Assembly (NCBI RefSeq): GCF_000301035.1
Contig: NZ_JH932292.1
Coordinates: 920,857-984,856 of the forward strand
Length of the DNA stretch: 64,000 bases
Reading direction: 5' to 3'
From: Facklamia hominis CCUG 36813
GTDB taxonomy: Bacteria > Bacillota > Bacilli > Lactobacillales > Aerococcaceae
Positions 17,876-27,530 of this stretch are shown here, piece after piece. A model generated the notes under the pieces. That model did no database searches, had not been told where the DNA came from, and saw nothing but the letters and a program-made list of their open reading frames with translations. Positions within the stretch are counted from its first letter, which is position 1; each line of letters begins with the position of its first letter. The translations under genes were made by a program, and so were the position numbers.

Positions 17876-19582
17876 TTATTTTAGTAAGGCTTGGGGATCG
17901 ACAGCAGATAGATACTGATCGATCGAGGCAACCGTTTCTTCAAGGTTCCCAGGCTCAAAAGGCGATTTGAGATTAGCCGCTGCAACGACTTGGGTAAAGG
18001 TCTTGGTACCCCCAAGACGGCAGATGCGTACATAATCTTCCCAAGTCTTCGAATCATGGTCTACATGATCTCGCTTCCAGAATTGGAAGGCGCATACTTG
18101 AGCCAAGGTATAATCAATATAATAGAAAGGCATGGTAAAGATATGTAATTGTTTAAACCACAATCCACCTTGCTCATAAAAATCATTACCTTCATAATCA
18201 ATCCAAGGGTTATAGATTTTTTCTAAACGACGGAAGGCTTGACGTCGCTCTTGTGGTGTCCATTCTGGATGCTCATACACTTCATGTTGGAAGTGATCCA
18301 CTAAGCAGCCATAAGGAATAAACATCAAAGCACCCGCTAAATGTTGATATTTAAACTTAGCGGTTGACTCTTGGAAGAAGTTTTCCATCCAAGGCCAAGT
18401 TAAAAATTCCATCGACATCGAGTGAATTTCACAAGTCTCGTAGGTTGGCCAGACCACCTCTGGAGTTTCAATCCACATAGACGAATAAACTTGGAAACCA
18501 TGCCCTGCCTCATGGGTTAAGACTTCCACATCGTGAGAGGTGCCATTAAAGTTAGCAAAGATGAAGGGGGCTTTATAATTAGGCAAGTGCGTACAATACC
18601 CGCCTGTATCCTTACCCGGCTTACTTTCAAGGTCTAATAGATCACCCGATCGCATAAAGTCAAAATATTCACCCGTTTCTTTAGAGAGTTCATGATACAT
18701 GGTCTGGGCTTTATCGACAATCTCTTGACTCGTTCCACTTGGATTGGCATTTCCCTTAGGAAACATCAGGCCTAAATCATAGTAAGCCAAATGATCTAAG
18801 TTCAACCGTTCCTTTTGTGCTTGAACTAATTTCTCAGCAAGCGGCACAACATATTTAATCACTTCTTGACGGTAACGTTCTACATCCTGGCGATCATAAT
18901 CTAGGCGTAGCATCCGAGCATAACCTAATTCCACAAAATCCTTAAAGCCAAGCTTCTTAGCAATCTCATGACGAACTTTGACCATTTGGTCATAAATTCG
19001 ATCAAAATCGTCTTGGTGTTTTTGATACCATGCCGATATCTTTTCAAAGGCTTCTTTACGTTCCAAACGATCAGCCGATTGCGTAAAGGCTCCGATTGAG
19101 GATAAATTATAGACTTGACCTTTAAATTCAATTTCGGCAGAGGCTTTTAGCTTCCCATATTCTGAAACCAAGCGATTTTCTTCTTGTAAAAGAGGAATAA
19201 CCGCTTCTGAATTTGTCCGTAGCTGATTTTCTGCAATCGCAAAGAAGGGCTCAGGTAAAAAGTCCCCTTTTAAAGACTGGCTAAGCTCATTTTCTAAAAC
19301 AGCTTGATAATAGTCTTTTTCCCAATTAGCAATCAATGGATAATGTTCATCCCAAAAGTCTGTCTCCTGACTATAAAAATCATCCTTGGTATCGATTGAA
19401 TGACGAATCGAACAAAGTGTTCCTTGGGTCGCTAAATTATTTTGAATTTGGCGAACGGCTTGGATCGCTTCCTTCAATGCTTCAAGCGAAGTCGCTTCTT
19501 TAATTTGATGAATAGCTTGATAGAATTGTTCTTTAACTTGGTCTAATTGAGGACGTTCATACTTAAATGAGGCAAATTTCAT
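17876..19582 (-). CDS. M3 family oligoendopeptidase (PepF-type)
   Basis: Cytoplasmic zinc metallopeptidase degrading short oligopeptides. 568 residues, slightly shorter than classical PepF (about 600). The HExxH site is in EVLTHEAGHGFQVYSS near residues 350-365, and the third ligand glutamate is in the following CEIHSMSMEFLTWPW helix. The N-terminal third is helical and charged. Sequences of this length are usually annotated as M3 family oligoendopeptidase. The start at 19582 is preceded by a modest AAGGGAAG site. Confidence 0.92.
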   Translation of the reverse strand: MKFASFKYERPQLDQVKEQFYQAIHQIKEATSLEALKEAIQAVRQIQNNLATQGTLCSIRHSIDTKDDFYSQETDFWDEHYPLIANWEKDYYQAVLENELSQSLKGDFLPEPFFAIAENQLRTNSEAVIPLLQEENRLVSEYGKLKASAEIEFKGQVYNLSSIGAFTQSADRLERKEAFEKISAWYQKHQDDFDRIYDQMVKVRHEIAKKLGFKDFVELGYARMLRLDYDRQDVERYRQEVIKYVVPLAEKLVQAQKERLNLDHLAYYDLGLMFPKGNANPSGTSQEIVDKAQTMYHELSKETGEYFDFMRSGDLLDLESKPGKDTGGYCTHLPNYKAPFIFANFNGTSHDVEVLTHEAGHGFQVYSSMWIETPEVVWPTYETCEIHSMSMEFLTWPWMENFFQESTAKFKYQHLAGALMFIPYGCLVDHFQHEVYEHPEWTPQERRQAFRRLEKIYNPWIDYEGNDFYEQGGLWFKQLHIFTMPFYYIDYTLAQVCAFQFWKRDHVDHDSKTWEDYVRICRLGGTKTFTQVVAAANLKSPFEPGNLEETVASIDQYLSAVDPQALLK

Positions 19583-19736
19583 ACTTCCACTTCCCTTTAT
19601 CTTAGTAACTCTAGTATAGCACAGGCACCAAAGAAAGAGGCAAGAAATCCTATTGCTTAAAAAATATTTTATTTGACAGTTTTGTTATAATGAAAGTATC
19701 TCAAAAATTACAATGATTCAGTCAGGAGGGGTGATC

Positions 19737-20066
19737 ATGGATACTCAGAAAAAGATTCAATATAAAGGACAAGTCGTCAATTATAAGCTTGTTCAAGCCC
19801 AGGACCCCAGCTTAGTGATCTTTAAATTAAAGCTCATCGACCATCCACTTAATCCAACAGACCTCGTTCATCAAGACATCAATTGCCTCATTGCTTACCG
19901 GGCTCTTAATTTCATATTAAGGGTTCATATTGGTGACATCATCGTTATTTATGGGCACTATAACCAACGCAAACAATTTATTGTTCAACGCTATCTTGTC
20001 GAACAAGCCGCTCCAACACCTCAGGACCGGTCTCAAGCCTATCCCAAACGACGGACCTATGACTAA
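19737..20066 (+). CDS. Small uncharacterised protein, possible OB-fold
   Basis: 109 residues, not recognised. The pattern of alternating hydrophobic strands (YKGQVVNYKLVQ, LVIFKLKLID, NFILRVHIGDIIVIYGHYN, KQFIVQRYLVE) resembles a five-strand OB-fold, such as single-strand nucleic-acid binders have, but no family signature is seen. I take the ATG at 19737, which follows AGGAGGGG; the in-frame ATG at 19713 has no such site. It is 20 bases upstream of uvrC and on the same strand, so an operon and possibly a DNA-related role are plausible; this is inference only. Confidence 0.65.
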   Translation: MDTQKKIQYKGQVVNYKLVQAQDPSLVIFKLKLIDHPLNPTDLVHQDINCLIAYRALNFILRVHIGDIIVIYGHYNQRKQFIVQRYLVEQAAPTPQDRSQAYPKRRTYD

Positions 20067-20086
20067 TTCAAGAAGGAGGGATTATC

Positions 20087-21898
20087 ATGGCCCATCAATC
20101 CTTTGAAAGCAAAGCTCAAATCCGAGCACAAATAGAAAACAAGCTGGCACTCTTGCCCACCCTTCCAGGATGTTATCTGATGCATAATGCCCAAGACGAA
20201 ATCATCTATGTCGGCAAGGCTAAAAACCTACGAAACCGAGTCAGATCCTATTTTAGAGGGGCTCACGACACCAAAACAACCAAGCTAGTGGCTGATATTC
20301 ACCATTTCGAGTTTATTGTAACCAATTCTAATAAGGAAGCACTTATTTTAGAAATTAACCTCATCCAACAATATAAGCCACAGTATAATATTAAGCTTAA
20401 AGAAGGAACCATGTATCCTTACCTCAAAATCACCCATGAAAAGGACCCACAATTGATTATCACGAATCAGGTCTTAAAAGATGGAGGGATTTATTTCGGG
20501 CCTTTCCCAAATGTCTACGCGGCAACCCAAACACAACACCTCCTCCAGAAAGTCTATCCCCTAAGACGCTGTAGTAAACAGGAAAAACGTGCTTGTTTTT
20601 ATTACCACTTAGGCCAATGCATTGGCTGTTGCGACCACCCAGTCTCAAAGGAAGAGTATCAACAACAAATTGACCACATCAAACAATTCTTTAACGGTGA
20701 GGTCGGCACGATTAAGCACGACCTCAAAAAGCGGATGCAAGAAGCTGCAGAGAAACTAGACTTTGAACAAGCCGCTTCTTATCGTGACTTAATTAATTAT
20801 ATTGAGACCACTGTGGAGCGTCAGTCGGTCATGAGTCAATCCTATAATAACATGGACGTCTTCAATTATTATTACGATCGTGGTTGGCTTTCCATTCAAG
20901 TCTTTCTCTTACGACAAGGGTCTATTCTAAAACGCAAGGCCGCACTCTATCCACTCTATGGTGAGCAAGCACCCGAAGAAGAACTCACGACTTATATCGC
21001 TCGATTTTATAGTGAACAAAATCAACTCATGCCTAAGGCTATCCTAGTGCCAAGTACAGTGGATCAAGACAGTCTATCGGAACTATTCAATATTCCGGTA
21101 TCCACTCCCTTACGCGGCAAAAAACGCGCCATGCTCGAACTCTGTGAGAAGAACGCCAAGCTAGCCCTAGATGAATCATTTAGACTCAGCGAAATGCGTA
21201 ATCAAAAAACAATCGGTGCCAGTCAAGAATTAGCAAATTATCTAGACATCCCTCAAGCCAGCCATATTGAATCCTTCGACCACTCCAATATTCAAGGAAC
21301 CTCTAGCGTCTCCGGTATGGTCGTCTACAAGGATGGTGTCCCTGATCGAAAGAGCTATCGTAAATTTAAGATCAAAGCCAGTCAAGGCGCCAATGAGTTC
21401 GCAAATACCCAAGAAGTCATCAGACGCCGCTATACTCGGCTGCTACGCGAGGAAAAAGCCTTGCCGGACTTGATCCTGATGGATGGCGGGATTGTCCAAG
21501 TACGAGCTGCCCGAGATGTTATCGAAAATGAATTAGGGCTAGCTATCCCCGTAGCTGGTATGATTAAAGATGACCATCACAGAACCGCATCGCTCTTAGA
21601 TGGCTACCGTGAAGAGATTGTCGACATGGACCAACGAAGCCAGGCCTTCCATCTTCTGCAACGAATCCAAGAAGAGGTTCACCGCTATGCGATCTCCTAC
21701 CACCGCCAGGTCCGGTCCAAGGCTCAATATGCCTCACGCTTAGATCAAATCCCTGGCGTGGGCCCCAAAACAAGAACCAAACTACTCAAACAATTTAAAT
21801 CCTTAAAAAACATCCAGAAAGCAACGCTCGAAGAAATCACACGCTTAGGCATTCCCCGCCCTGTCGCTCAACGCATTCTGGACGATTTAAATAAATAA
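20087..21898 (+). CDS. uvrC: Excinuclease ABC subunit C
   Basis: Makes the 3' and 5' incisions in nucleotide excision repair with UvrA and UvrB. 603 residues. In order: GIY-YIG nuclease (LPTLPGCYLMHNAQDEIIYVGKAKNLRNRV, about 22-51), UvrB-binding UVR domain (KKRMQEAAEKLDFEQAASYRDLI, about 210-232), a short cysteine cluster (CSKQEKRACFYYHLGQCIGCC), the RNase H-like nuclease with ESFDHSNIQGTSSVSGMVVY (about 392-411), and C-terminal helix-hairpin-helix repeats (IPGVGPKTRTKLLKQF). The GGAGG site is good. A terminator hairpin follows the stop. Confidence 0.97.
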   Translation: MAHQSFESKAQIRAQIENKLALLPTLPGCYLMHNAQDEIIYVGKAKNLRNRVRSYFRGAHDTKTTKLVADIHHFEFIVTNSNKEALILEINLIQQYKPQYNIKLKEGTMYPYLKITHEKDPQLIITNQVLKDGGIYFGPFPNVYAATQTQHLLQKVYPLRRCSKQEKRACFYYHLGQCIGCCDHPVSKEEYQQQIDHIKQFFNGEVGTIKHDLKKRMQEAAEKLDFEQAASYRDLINYIETTVERQSVMSQSYNNMDVFNYYYDRGWLSIQVFLLRQGSILKRKAALYPLYGEQAPEEELTTYIARFYSEQNQLMPKAILVPSTVDQDSLSELFNIPVSTPLRGKKRAMLELCEKNAKLALDESFRLSEMRNQKTIGASQELANYLDIPQASHIESFDHSNIQGTSSVSGMVVYKDGVPDRKSYRKFKIKASQGANEFANTQEVIRRRYTRLLREEKALPDLILMDGGIVQVRAARDVIENELGLAIPVAGMIKDDHHRTASLLDGYREEIVDMDQRSQAFHLLQRIQEEVHRYAISYHRQVRSKAQYASRLDQIPGVGPKTRTKLLKQFKSLKNIQKATLEEITRLGIPRPVAQRILDDLNK

Positions 21899-21900
21899 AG

Positions 21901-21943
21901 AGAGTACAGCTTTTAGGATCCCTCAAAGCCGTACTCTTCTTTA
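21901..21943 (+). terminator. uvrC terminator
   Basis: AGAGTAC (21901-21907) pairs with GTACTCT (21931-21937), followed by TCTTT, just after the uvrC stop. The loop is long (about 23 bases), so efficiency is uncertain. Confidence 0.55.
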
Positions 21944-22103
21944 AATTTGCTTCTAAAAGCTGGACCTGAACAATATACGCTCGCTCGCCGGTGCTTTTAA
22001 AGCCCCTCACGCGCTCACTTATTACGGCAGCCCAAAATGCTTTTTGGCCCACTCTCTATTTATGACATTTTTATTACGAAATCGGTCTCATCAAAAATAG
22101 GGA

Positions 22104-22132
22104 TTGTTCCCTTTTTTAAAAAGGTGTAATAT
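22104..22132 (+). promoter_or_regulatory. Candidate promoter of lrgAB
   Basis: TTGTTC at 22104-22109 and TAATAT at 22127-22132 with a 17-base spacer. It would place the transcript start at about 22140, which argues for the GTG at 22159 rather than the ATG at 22141 as the lrgA start. Confidence 0.5.
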
Positions 22133-22158
22133 TAGCAGCTATGAAAGGCGTGTGTACT

Positions 22159-22548
22159 GTGAATTTATTCAAACAATTATTTTGGTTATTTTTCTTTTCG
22201 ATTGTTGGCGAAATTATCTCGCTATTAATTCGACCTTTAATCAGTCTCCCTGCCAGCGTGATCGGCATGGTGCTTCTTTTTTTATGTCTCCATTATTCAA
22301 TCCTTTCGATGGAAAAGGTAGAGCAAGTGGGATCCTGGCTAACTAACCATATGGCCATCCTCTTCGTCCCAGGAGGAGTCGCCTTAATGACTCAGTTTCC
22401 CTTATTAGCTAGGATCTGGTGGCAATTAATCCTATTAGTCCTTGTCACCACTGTCATTACCATGATTGTCACCGGAAAAATGGTTCAACAGTCAATCATC
22501 AGAAGTCAGAAAGGAGAAGCCCCTTATGTTAACGCCCCTATTGAATAG
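22159..22548 (+). CDS. lrgA: CidA/LrgA family holin-like protein
   Basis: Small membrane protein of 129 residues from the GTG start, with four hydrophobic segments and the PF03788 pattern (LFWLFFFSIVGEIISLLIRPLISLPASVIGMVLLFLCL), followed by the FVPGGVALM loop. Together with LrgB it acts in control of murein hydrolase activity, autolysis and, in several Gram-positives, pyruvate uptake. The in-frame ATG at 22141 is possible, but the GTG aligns with family N-termini (NLFKQLF) and has AAAGG about 11 bases ahead. It overlaps the following lrgB gene by 23 bases. Confidence 0.85.
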   Translation: MNLFKQLFWLFFFSIVGEIISLLIRPLISLPASVIGMVLLFLCLHYSILSMEKVEQVGSWLTNHMAILFVPGGVALMTQFPLLARIWWQLILLVLVTTVITMIVTGKMVQQSIIRSQKGEAPYVNAPIE

Positions 22549-23248
22549 TCCTTTCCTAAATACCCCCTTATTTGGTATCACACTTACGGTAGGGATGTTT
22601 TTATTAGGAGATCGGCTCCATCAGCGATATCCGATTGTACTATTTAATCCGCTAGTCTTTTCTATCGGAGGAATTATCCTACTTTTAATGACGACAGGGA
22701 TCACTTACGACCACTACAATCAGGGAGCTCAACTCTTCTCCTGGTTGATCACCCCGGCAACTGTCGCTTTAGCCATTGGACTCGAAAAGAATTTTGACTA
22801 TCTCAAAACATACCTGGTTCCCATTCTAATGGGCTGCTTGAGTGGCACCTTAATCCATACTTCCATGGTCATTGCCTTAGCCTTTTTATTACGATTCAAC
22901 CTTCAAATGGTCGCCACAGTCTATCCTAAATCGATTACCACTGCCATTGCGATTAGCGCCACCGATTCCCTGGGGGGAATCGTCTCGCTTACGATTGCCT
23001 TGGTGATTGCGACAGGAACCCTAGGAGCCATTCTAGGCCCTAAGCTCATTCCCCTTTGCGGCATCCATCATGAAGTGGCCCAAGGCGTCATGTTAGGAAC
23101 TAGCGCCCATGCCATGGGAACCTCACAAGCTATCAAAATGGGACAAGTCCAAGGAGCCATGTCTTCAGTCGCCTTAATTACAACCGGCATCACCGTAATT
23201 CTACTCACTCCAGCTGTCAATCAAATTCTCTGTAATTTCTTTGTCTAA
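22526..23248 (+). CDS. lrgB: LrgB family membrane protein
   Basis: Partner of the holin-like protein upstream; 240 residues with about eight membrane segments. The conserved LrgB stretch is present: YPKSITTAIAISATDSLGGI (about 132-151) and GVMLGTSAHAMGTSQAI (about 190-206). The start is the ATG at 22526 after AAAGGAG; a longer in-frame extension back to 22466 lies wholly inside lrgA and is not needed. Often controlled by a LytSR two-component system, which is not in this window. Confidence 0.9.
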   Translation: MLTPLLNSPFLNTPLFGITLTVGMFLLGDRLHQRYPIVLFNPLVFSIGGIILLLMTTGITYDHYNQGAQLFSWLITPATVALAIGLEKNFDYLKTYLVPILMGCLSGTLIHTSMVIALAFLLRFNLQMVATVYPKSITTAIAISATDSLGGIVSLTIALVIATGTLGAILGPKLIPLCGIHHEVAQGVMLGTSAHAMGTSQAIKMGQVQGAMSSVALITTGITVILLTPAVNQILCNFFV

Positions 23249-23356
23249 ATAGTTATCCAAGTAAAAAGCTTGAGACTTTCTCGCGTCTCAACCACGAATC
23301 TCATCTATTTTTCCTTGGTAAGTCCCCTTATAAAACATTTATTCGACGATATAATC

Positions 23357-23397
23357 AAAAATCGCCCGGCATGATATAATCACGCCGAGCGATTTTC
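23357..23397. terminator. Bidirectional terminator lrgB / gpmA
   Basis: Arms AAAATCGCCCGGC (23357-23369 region) and GCCGAGCGATTTT (23383-23395), A-rich and T-rich flanks, between convergent lrgB and gpmA. Confidence 0.75.
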
Positions 23398-23434
23398 TTT
23401 GCCAATAAGAGATTCACTCTCATCAGTGAACACT

Positions 23435-24124
23435 TTATGCATCCAGTATCTTTTTGTCGATCACTTTCAAATCTGTATCAAATTCATACACAATTGGAAC
23501 ACCGGTCGCTATCTCTAAGGAAGTAATCTCATCATCTGCAATGCCTTCAATTTTTTTAATTAAGGCACGAAGGGAATTACCATGAGCCGCCACCAAAACA
23601 TTCTTATCATCCAATAAGGCGGGCACGATATGATCTTCATAAAAAGGCATCACTCGTTCAAGGGTAATTTTTAAATTTTCTGTTAATGGAATCCGGTCCT
23701 TAGCCAAATTCGCATAACGCGGATCTACTAAAAACTTAGCTGCTTGATCCGCAGACATTGCAGGCGGGCAAACATCATAGGAACGACGCCAGATATGCAC
23801 CTGTTCATCCCCATATTTTTCTGCCGTTTCCTTCTTATTTAAACCTTGTAAAGCTCCATAATGACGCTCATTTAGCCGCCAAGTCTTGGTTACGTCTACC
23901 CATAGCCGGTCGGTTTCATCAAGAATGTAATATAAAGTCTTAATCGCACGTTTCAAACGCGATGTATAGGCTAAATCAAAATCAATGCCAGCTTCCTTCA
24001 GTTTATGACCTGCTGATTTGGCTTCATTAATACCTTTTTCGGTTAAGCCAACATCTTCCCAACCTGTAAATTGATTAAGCTGATTCCACTCACTCTGTCC
24101 ATGACGTACAAGAATTAATTTCAT
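23435..24124 (-). CDS. gpmA: 2,3-bisphosphoglycerate-dependent phosphoglycerate mutase
   Basis: Glycolytic interconversion of 3- and 2-phosphoglycerate. 229 residues, the standard dPGM length. The phosphohistidine motif [10 protein letters not shown] (4-13), the [11 protein letters not shown] block, the [14 protein letters not shown] segment (about 83-96), and the second histidine in [13 protein letters not shown] (about 178-190) are all present. An AAGCGCTT palindrome at about 24172-24179 in the upstream region is loosely cre-like. It has its own terminator and is divergent from recQ. Confidence 0.96.
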   Translation of the reverse strand: MKLILVRHGQSEWNQLNQFTGWEDVGLTEKGINEAKSAGHKLKEAGIDFDLAYTSRLKRAIKTLYYILDETDRLWVDVTKTWRLNERHYGALQGLNKKETAEKYGDEQVHIWRRSYDVCPPAMSADQAAKFLVDPRYANLAKDRIPLTENLKITLERVMPFYEDHIVPALLDDKNVLVAAHGNSLRALIKKIEGIADDEITSLEIATGVPIVYEFDTDLKVIDKKILDA

Positions 24125-24262
24125 TAAATCACCCTCTATCCCGTATTTTCAGTTTTATTATACCATAAGCAAGCGCTTAATCGTTAGCCCTTTCCCATAA
24201 ATCATCTAATATTTCTACCTTATCCATGGTAAACTAAGACTAAATGTATTAGGAGGTCATTT

Positions 24263-26431
24263 ATGCAGATTCACCAAGCTCTAAGTCATTACTTTGGTTA
24301 TTCATCCTTTCGAGAACCCCAAGAAGCGATTATCCAAGCCATCTTACACAAAAAAGACACCTTAGCGATTCTACCTACAGGAGGCGGTAAATCCTTATGT
24401 TACCAATTGCCCGCCATCCTGTTGCCAGGTTTAACAATCGTTATCTCCCCCTTAATCTCACTCATGAAGGACCAAGTCGACTCCCTAAGAGCCCAACAGA
24501 TACCAGCCGCCTATCTGAATTCATCCTTAGATAGTCATAACTATCAAGAAATTCTAACAGCCGTTCATCAAAAACAAGTTAAACTCCTCTATGTGGCCCC
24601 TGAGCGTCTCTTACAACCAGGATTTATCGCTTTAATGAACCAAGTTCAACCCCAGCTGGTTGCCGTTGACGAAGCGCACTGCGTTTCTCAATGGGGGCAT
24701 GATTTTCGGCCTTCCTATCGTCAGATTCGGGACTTTGTCCAAGCGCTTGATCATCGTCCTAGTCTTTCAGCTTTTACCGCTACGGCCTCCGAACTGGTAC
24801 GCCAAGATATCTGTCAACAGCTCGATTTAAGAGATCCCCTAGTCTTTATCTCGTCATTCGATCGACCCAATATTCAGTTATCCATCCAAGAACCAGCCGA
24901 TAAATTTACTGCACTTAAAGATCTCTTACCGAGTAAAGAGCCCTGTATCATCTACTGCTCTTCTCGTAAAGGAGTCGATCAGTTGGGAATAGCCCTACAA
25001 AAGGCCGGTTATCAAGCTGCTTGCTATCACGCTGGACTGAGTCACCAAGAACGGCAAAAAGCCCAAGATGACTTTCTTTTTGATCGCATCCAAATAATGG
25101 TCGCCACTAATGCTTTTGGTATGGGCATCGATAAAAGCGATGTCCGATTGGTAGTTCACTATAATATGCCCAAAGATATTGAAAACTACTACCAAGAAAT
25201 CGGGCGGGCTGGACGCGATGGCTTAGCCTCTCAAGCGGTTCTTTTCTTTGCCAGCCGGGATATCCTAACCGCCAAATATTTTATTGAAGAAAGCCAAGAC
25301 CAATATGCGAAAGACCGTTTGGAAGCGATGATTCGCTACGCCAGACATTCTGGCTGCCTACGTCAATATCTGCTTTCCTATTTTGGTCAAGAAGCCCCTG
25401 ATCACTGTGGTAACTGCTCCTACTGTCTGGGTGAATTTAAGGTAAGAGACATGACTCGCGAGGGGCAAATGATTCTGTCTTGCCTAATCCGCATGAAGGC
25501 CCCTTATGGCATGACCCTTTTAGCGGAAGTCCTCAAAGGGAGCCAAAATCAAAAGATTCGCCAACATCATTTTGATCAACTCTCAACCTACGGTCTCTTA
25601 AAAGACCTGAGCTTGACTACAATCAAGCATCTCATTAGTCAAGTGATCGCCAGTAACTATCTCTTAGTCAACCGTCATCATGGATTAGAAATCAGCCCTA
25701 AGGCCCTGCGATTATTACAAGGGAAAGACCGGCTAGCTATTCGTGAGAATCTCATGGTCACATCTAATCGACTCCGCTACAATCACACTTCTAGCCAGGA
25801 CGCTGTTCTCTATCCAGATCTCTATCAACTGCTTAAAGACTTACGTCTAAAGTTAGCACAGGAAGAGAATCTACCTGCCTACATTATTTTCAATAATGCC
25901 AGTCTGGTTGATATGACCAACCAATTACCTCTTAACGATCAAGAATTTCAACGGATAAATGGGGTTGGTCCTGTAAAAGCAGATAAATATGGCCAAGCTT
26001 TTCTTGATATCATTCAGACTTATTATCAGGATAAGGGACTGTCCTTAGATCAACGACAAGCCAATCTCCTTAAAAATCAAGCTCCAATCACCCATTATTA
26101 TCAAAATGAGCAAGTTCCCATTGATACAGACTCCGTCTCCATCCAAAAGGTCGTTCTTAATCCAATGATCCTGGAAGACTATCCCGACCGAATGCCTAGT
26201 CACTTCCTTTGTGGACAACTGCTCGGCCAAGGTCTTTCCGTCCAGGCGATCGCTCATAAGCGCCACCTACGCCCCGAGCAAGTCCTTCAGCAACTCGAAC
26301 GGTGTAAACAGGCTGGTTACCTACAAGAACTTCACTTAAAATTGAGCCCCCAGGTCCAGCAAGCACTAAAAAATGGAGACAGCTCTCAATTGGACCCCCT
26401 TGATCTGCGTCTCATTCAACTTAGCCAATGA
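24263..26431 (+). CDS. recQ: ATP-dependent DNA helicase RecQ
   Basis: 3'-5' DNA helicase in recombination and fork repair. 722 residues, longer than typical 590-610 residue RecQ proteins because of a C-terminal extension after the HRDC-like region. Motifs: [12 protein letters not shown] (Walker A, about 39-50), [15 protein letters not shown] (motif II and the aromatic-rich loop), [10 protein letters not shown] (motif VI), a four-cysteine zinc site ([15 protein letters not shown]), and an HRDC-like segment around 525-600 with [13 protein letters not shown]. The last 100 residues contain a helix-turn-helix-like segment ([21 protein letters not shown]). A GGAGGT site precedes the start. Confidence 0.95.
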   Translation: MQIHQALSHYFGYSSFREPQEAIIQAILHKKDTLAILPTGGGKSLCYQLPAILLPGLTIVISPLISLMKDQVDSLRAQQIPAAYLNSSLDSHNYQEILTAVHQKQVKLLYVAPERLLQPGFIALMNQVQPQLVAVDEAHCVSQWGHDFRPSYRQIRDFVQALDHRPSLSAFTATASELVRQDICQQLDLRDPLVFISSFDRPNIQLSIQEPADKFTALKDLLPSKEPCIIYCSSRKGVDQLGIALQKAGYQAACYHAGLSHQERQKAQDDFLFDRIQIMVATNAFGMGIDKSDVRLVVHYNMPKDIENYYQEIGRAGRDGLASQAVLFFASRDILTAKYFIEESQDQYAKDRLEAMIRYARHSGCLRQYLLSYFGQEAPDHCGNCSYCLGEFKVRDMTREGQMILSCLIRMKAPYGMTLLAEVLKGSQNQKIRQHHFDQLSTYGLLKDLSLTTIKHLISQVIASNYLLVNRHHGLEISPKALRLLQGKDRLAIRENLMVTSNRLRYNHTSSQDAVLYPDLYQLLKDLRLKLAQEENLPAYIIFNNASLVDMTNQLPLNDQEFQRINGVGPVKADKYGQAFLDIIQTYYQDKGLSLDQRQANLLKNQAPITHYYQNEQVPIDTDSVSIQKVVLNPMILEDYPDRMPSHFLCGQLLGQGLSVQAIAHKRHLRPEQVLQQLERCKQAGYLQELHLKLSPQVQQALKNGDSSQLDPLDLRLIQLSQ

Positions 26432-26432
26432 C

Positions 26433-26478
26433 AAAAAGACAGGTTTTGAAGATCTTTTATCCTCAAAACCTGTCTTTT
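26433..26478. terminator. Bidirectional terminator recQ / YitT-family gene
   Basis: Near-perfect 16-bp arms (AAAAGACAGGTTTTGA and its complement at 26463-26478) with a 14-base loop, between convergent genes. Confidence 0.85.
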
Positions 26479-26498
26479 ATTCACCCATAAAAGCTCAA

Positions 26499-27377
26499 TT
26501 AGGCATCTTCCTTAATCATCGCCTCCATAATGGCATCGTTCTCTTCTCGATTAAAAGTAAAACCTTCCCCATCTACCTGTTGAACAGCATTCACTGCCAC
26601 AAAAGCCTTGGGGTCAATTTGGTGAATGATTTTTTCAACCGCAAATAATTGCCGCATCGAAACAACGATATAGAGGATTTGCTTATCATTCCTAGAATAG
26701 AAGCCCTTACCATTAAGAATCGTCACACCACGCTTCACTTGACTCATAACGGCTTGTCCTACCTCTTCATAATGGTCAGTGATAATCATAATGGCATGTT
26801 TTGGATTATAACCTGTAATCCAGAAATTCAAAATACGACTACAAATCAAAATCCCAATAATCGTGATGACTCCACGTTCGATCCCAATCGCAATAAAAAG
26901 TAAGAACACAATGATCCCATCACACATCAAGAGTGCATTGGAAACTGAAATCCCAAAATATTTATTGATGATCAGCGCAATGACATCGGTTCCCCCCGTC
27001 GAACCACCTCCGCGAATGACAATCCCCAAGCCAGAACCCATAATCACTCCTGTCACAATTGGTGCAATGAGCTTATTCTCTGGTAGGAATACGGGCGGCT
27101 TAATATAAGCTAAGAAGAAGGATAAGGCCCCAATGGAAACTAAGGTATAGAGAATCGTCTTAGTATCCAACAATTTCCAACCAACCACTAGGACGATCAC
27201 ATTCAATATGAAAGCTGTAATCGGAATATTCATATTAAATACATAGTGAAAAAATAAAGTCAGCCCCGTAATTCCCCCATCCCCTAATTCGTTTGGCAAG
27301 GAAACGAAATTAATCGAAAAGGCGACTAAGGCTGTTCCTAGTAAGGTCATAAATAAGGAAATGGCTACCTTCTTCAT
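26499..27377 (-). CDS. YitT family membrane protein (DUF2179)
   Basis: Integral membrane protein of 292 residues: five or six hydrophobic N-terminal helices (YitT_membrane) followed by a soluble DUF2179 domain (about 210-290) with GVTILNGKGFYSRNDKQILYIVVSMRQ. The GGGSTGGTDVIALIINKYFG stretch near 125-144 is characteristic. The ATG at 27377 is preferred over a TTG six bases upstream because GGGGG is then eight bases from the start. Function is unknown for the family; a transport role is suggested by some studies. Confidence 0.87.
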   Translation of the reverse strand: MKKVAISLFMTLLGTALVAFSINFVSLPNELGDGGITGLTLFFHYVFNMNIPITAFILNVIVLVVGWKLLDTKTILYTLVSIGALSFFLAYIKPPVFLPENKLIAPIVTGVIMGSGLGIVIRGGGSTGGTDVIALIINKYFGISVSNALLMCDGIIVFLLFIAIGIERGVITIIGILICSRILNFWITGYNPKHAIMIITDHYEEVGQAVMSQVKRGVTILNGKGFYSRNDKQILYIVVSMRQLFAVEKIIHQIDPKAFVAVNAVQQVDGEGFTFNREENDAIMEAMIKEDA

Positions 27378-27442
27378 TGGCAATACCCCCAGATCAATAA
27401 TATTAACGCTTACATTATATCAAATTCTTCCAATCATAAACT

Positions 27443-27521
27443 AGCCCTTAAAAATAAGGATTTTCTAATAAAAGGCTTTCAAAATGACAGCGTTTAGATA
27501 GACTTCTTATTTTTAAGGGCT
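27443..27521. repeat. Perfect 16-bp inverted repeat, arms 47 bp apart
   Basis: AGCCCTTAAAAATAAG at 27443-27458 is exactly complementary to 27506-27521. The arms bracket 47 bp of AT-rich DNA between two minus-strand genes. It may be a terminator with a large loop or a small non-autonomous element. Confidence 0.55.
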
Positions 27522-27530
27522 GTTATTGAC

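Noticed and set aside
19680-19702. TTGACA...TATAAT as promoter of the gene at 19737
   Set aside because: The two boxes are only seven bases apart, too close to act together; another -35 could not be fixed.
21837-22052. 71-residue minus-strand ORF overlapping the end of uvrC
   Set aside because: No ribosome binding site, low-quality composition, overlaps a certain gene and its terminator.
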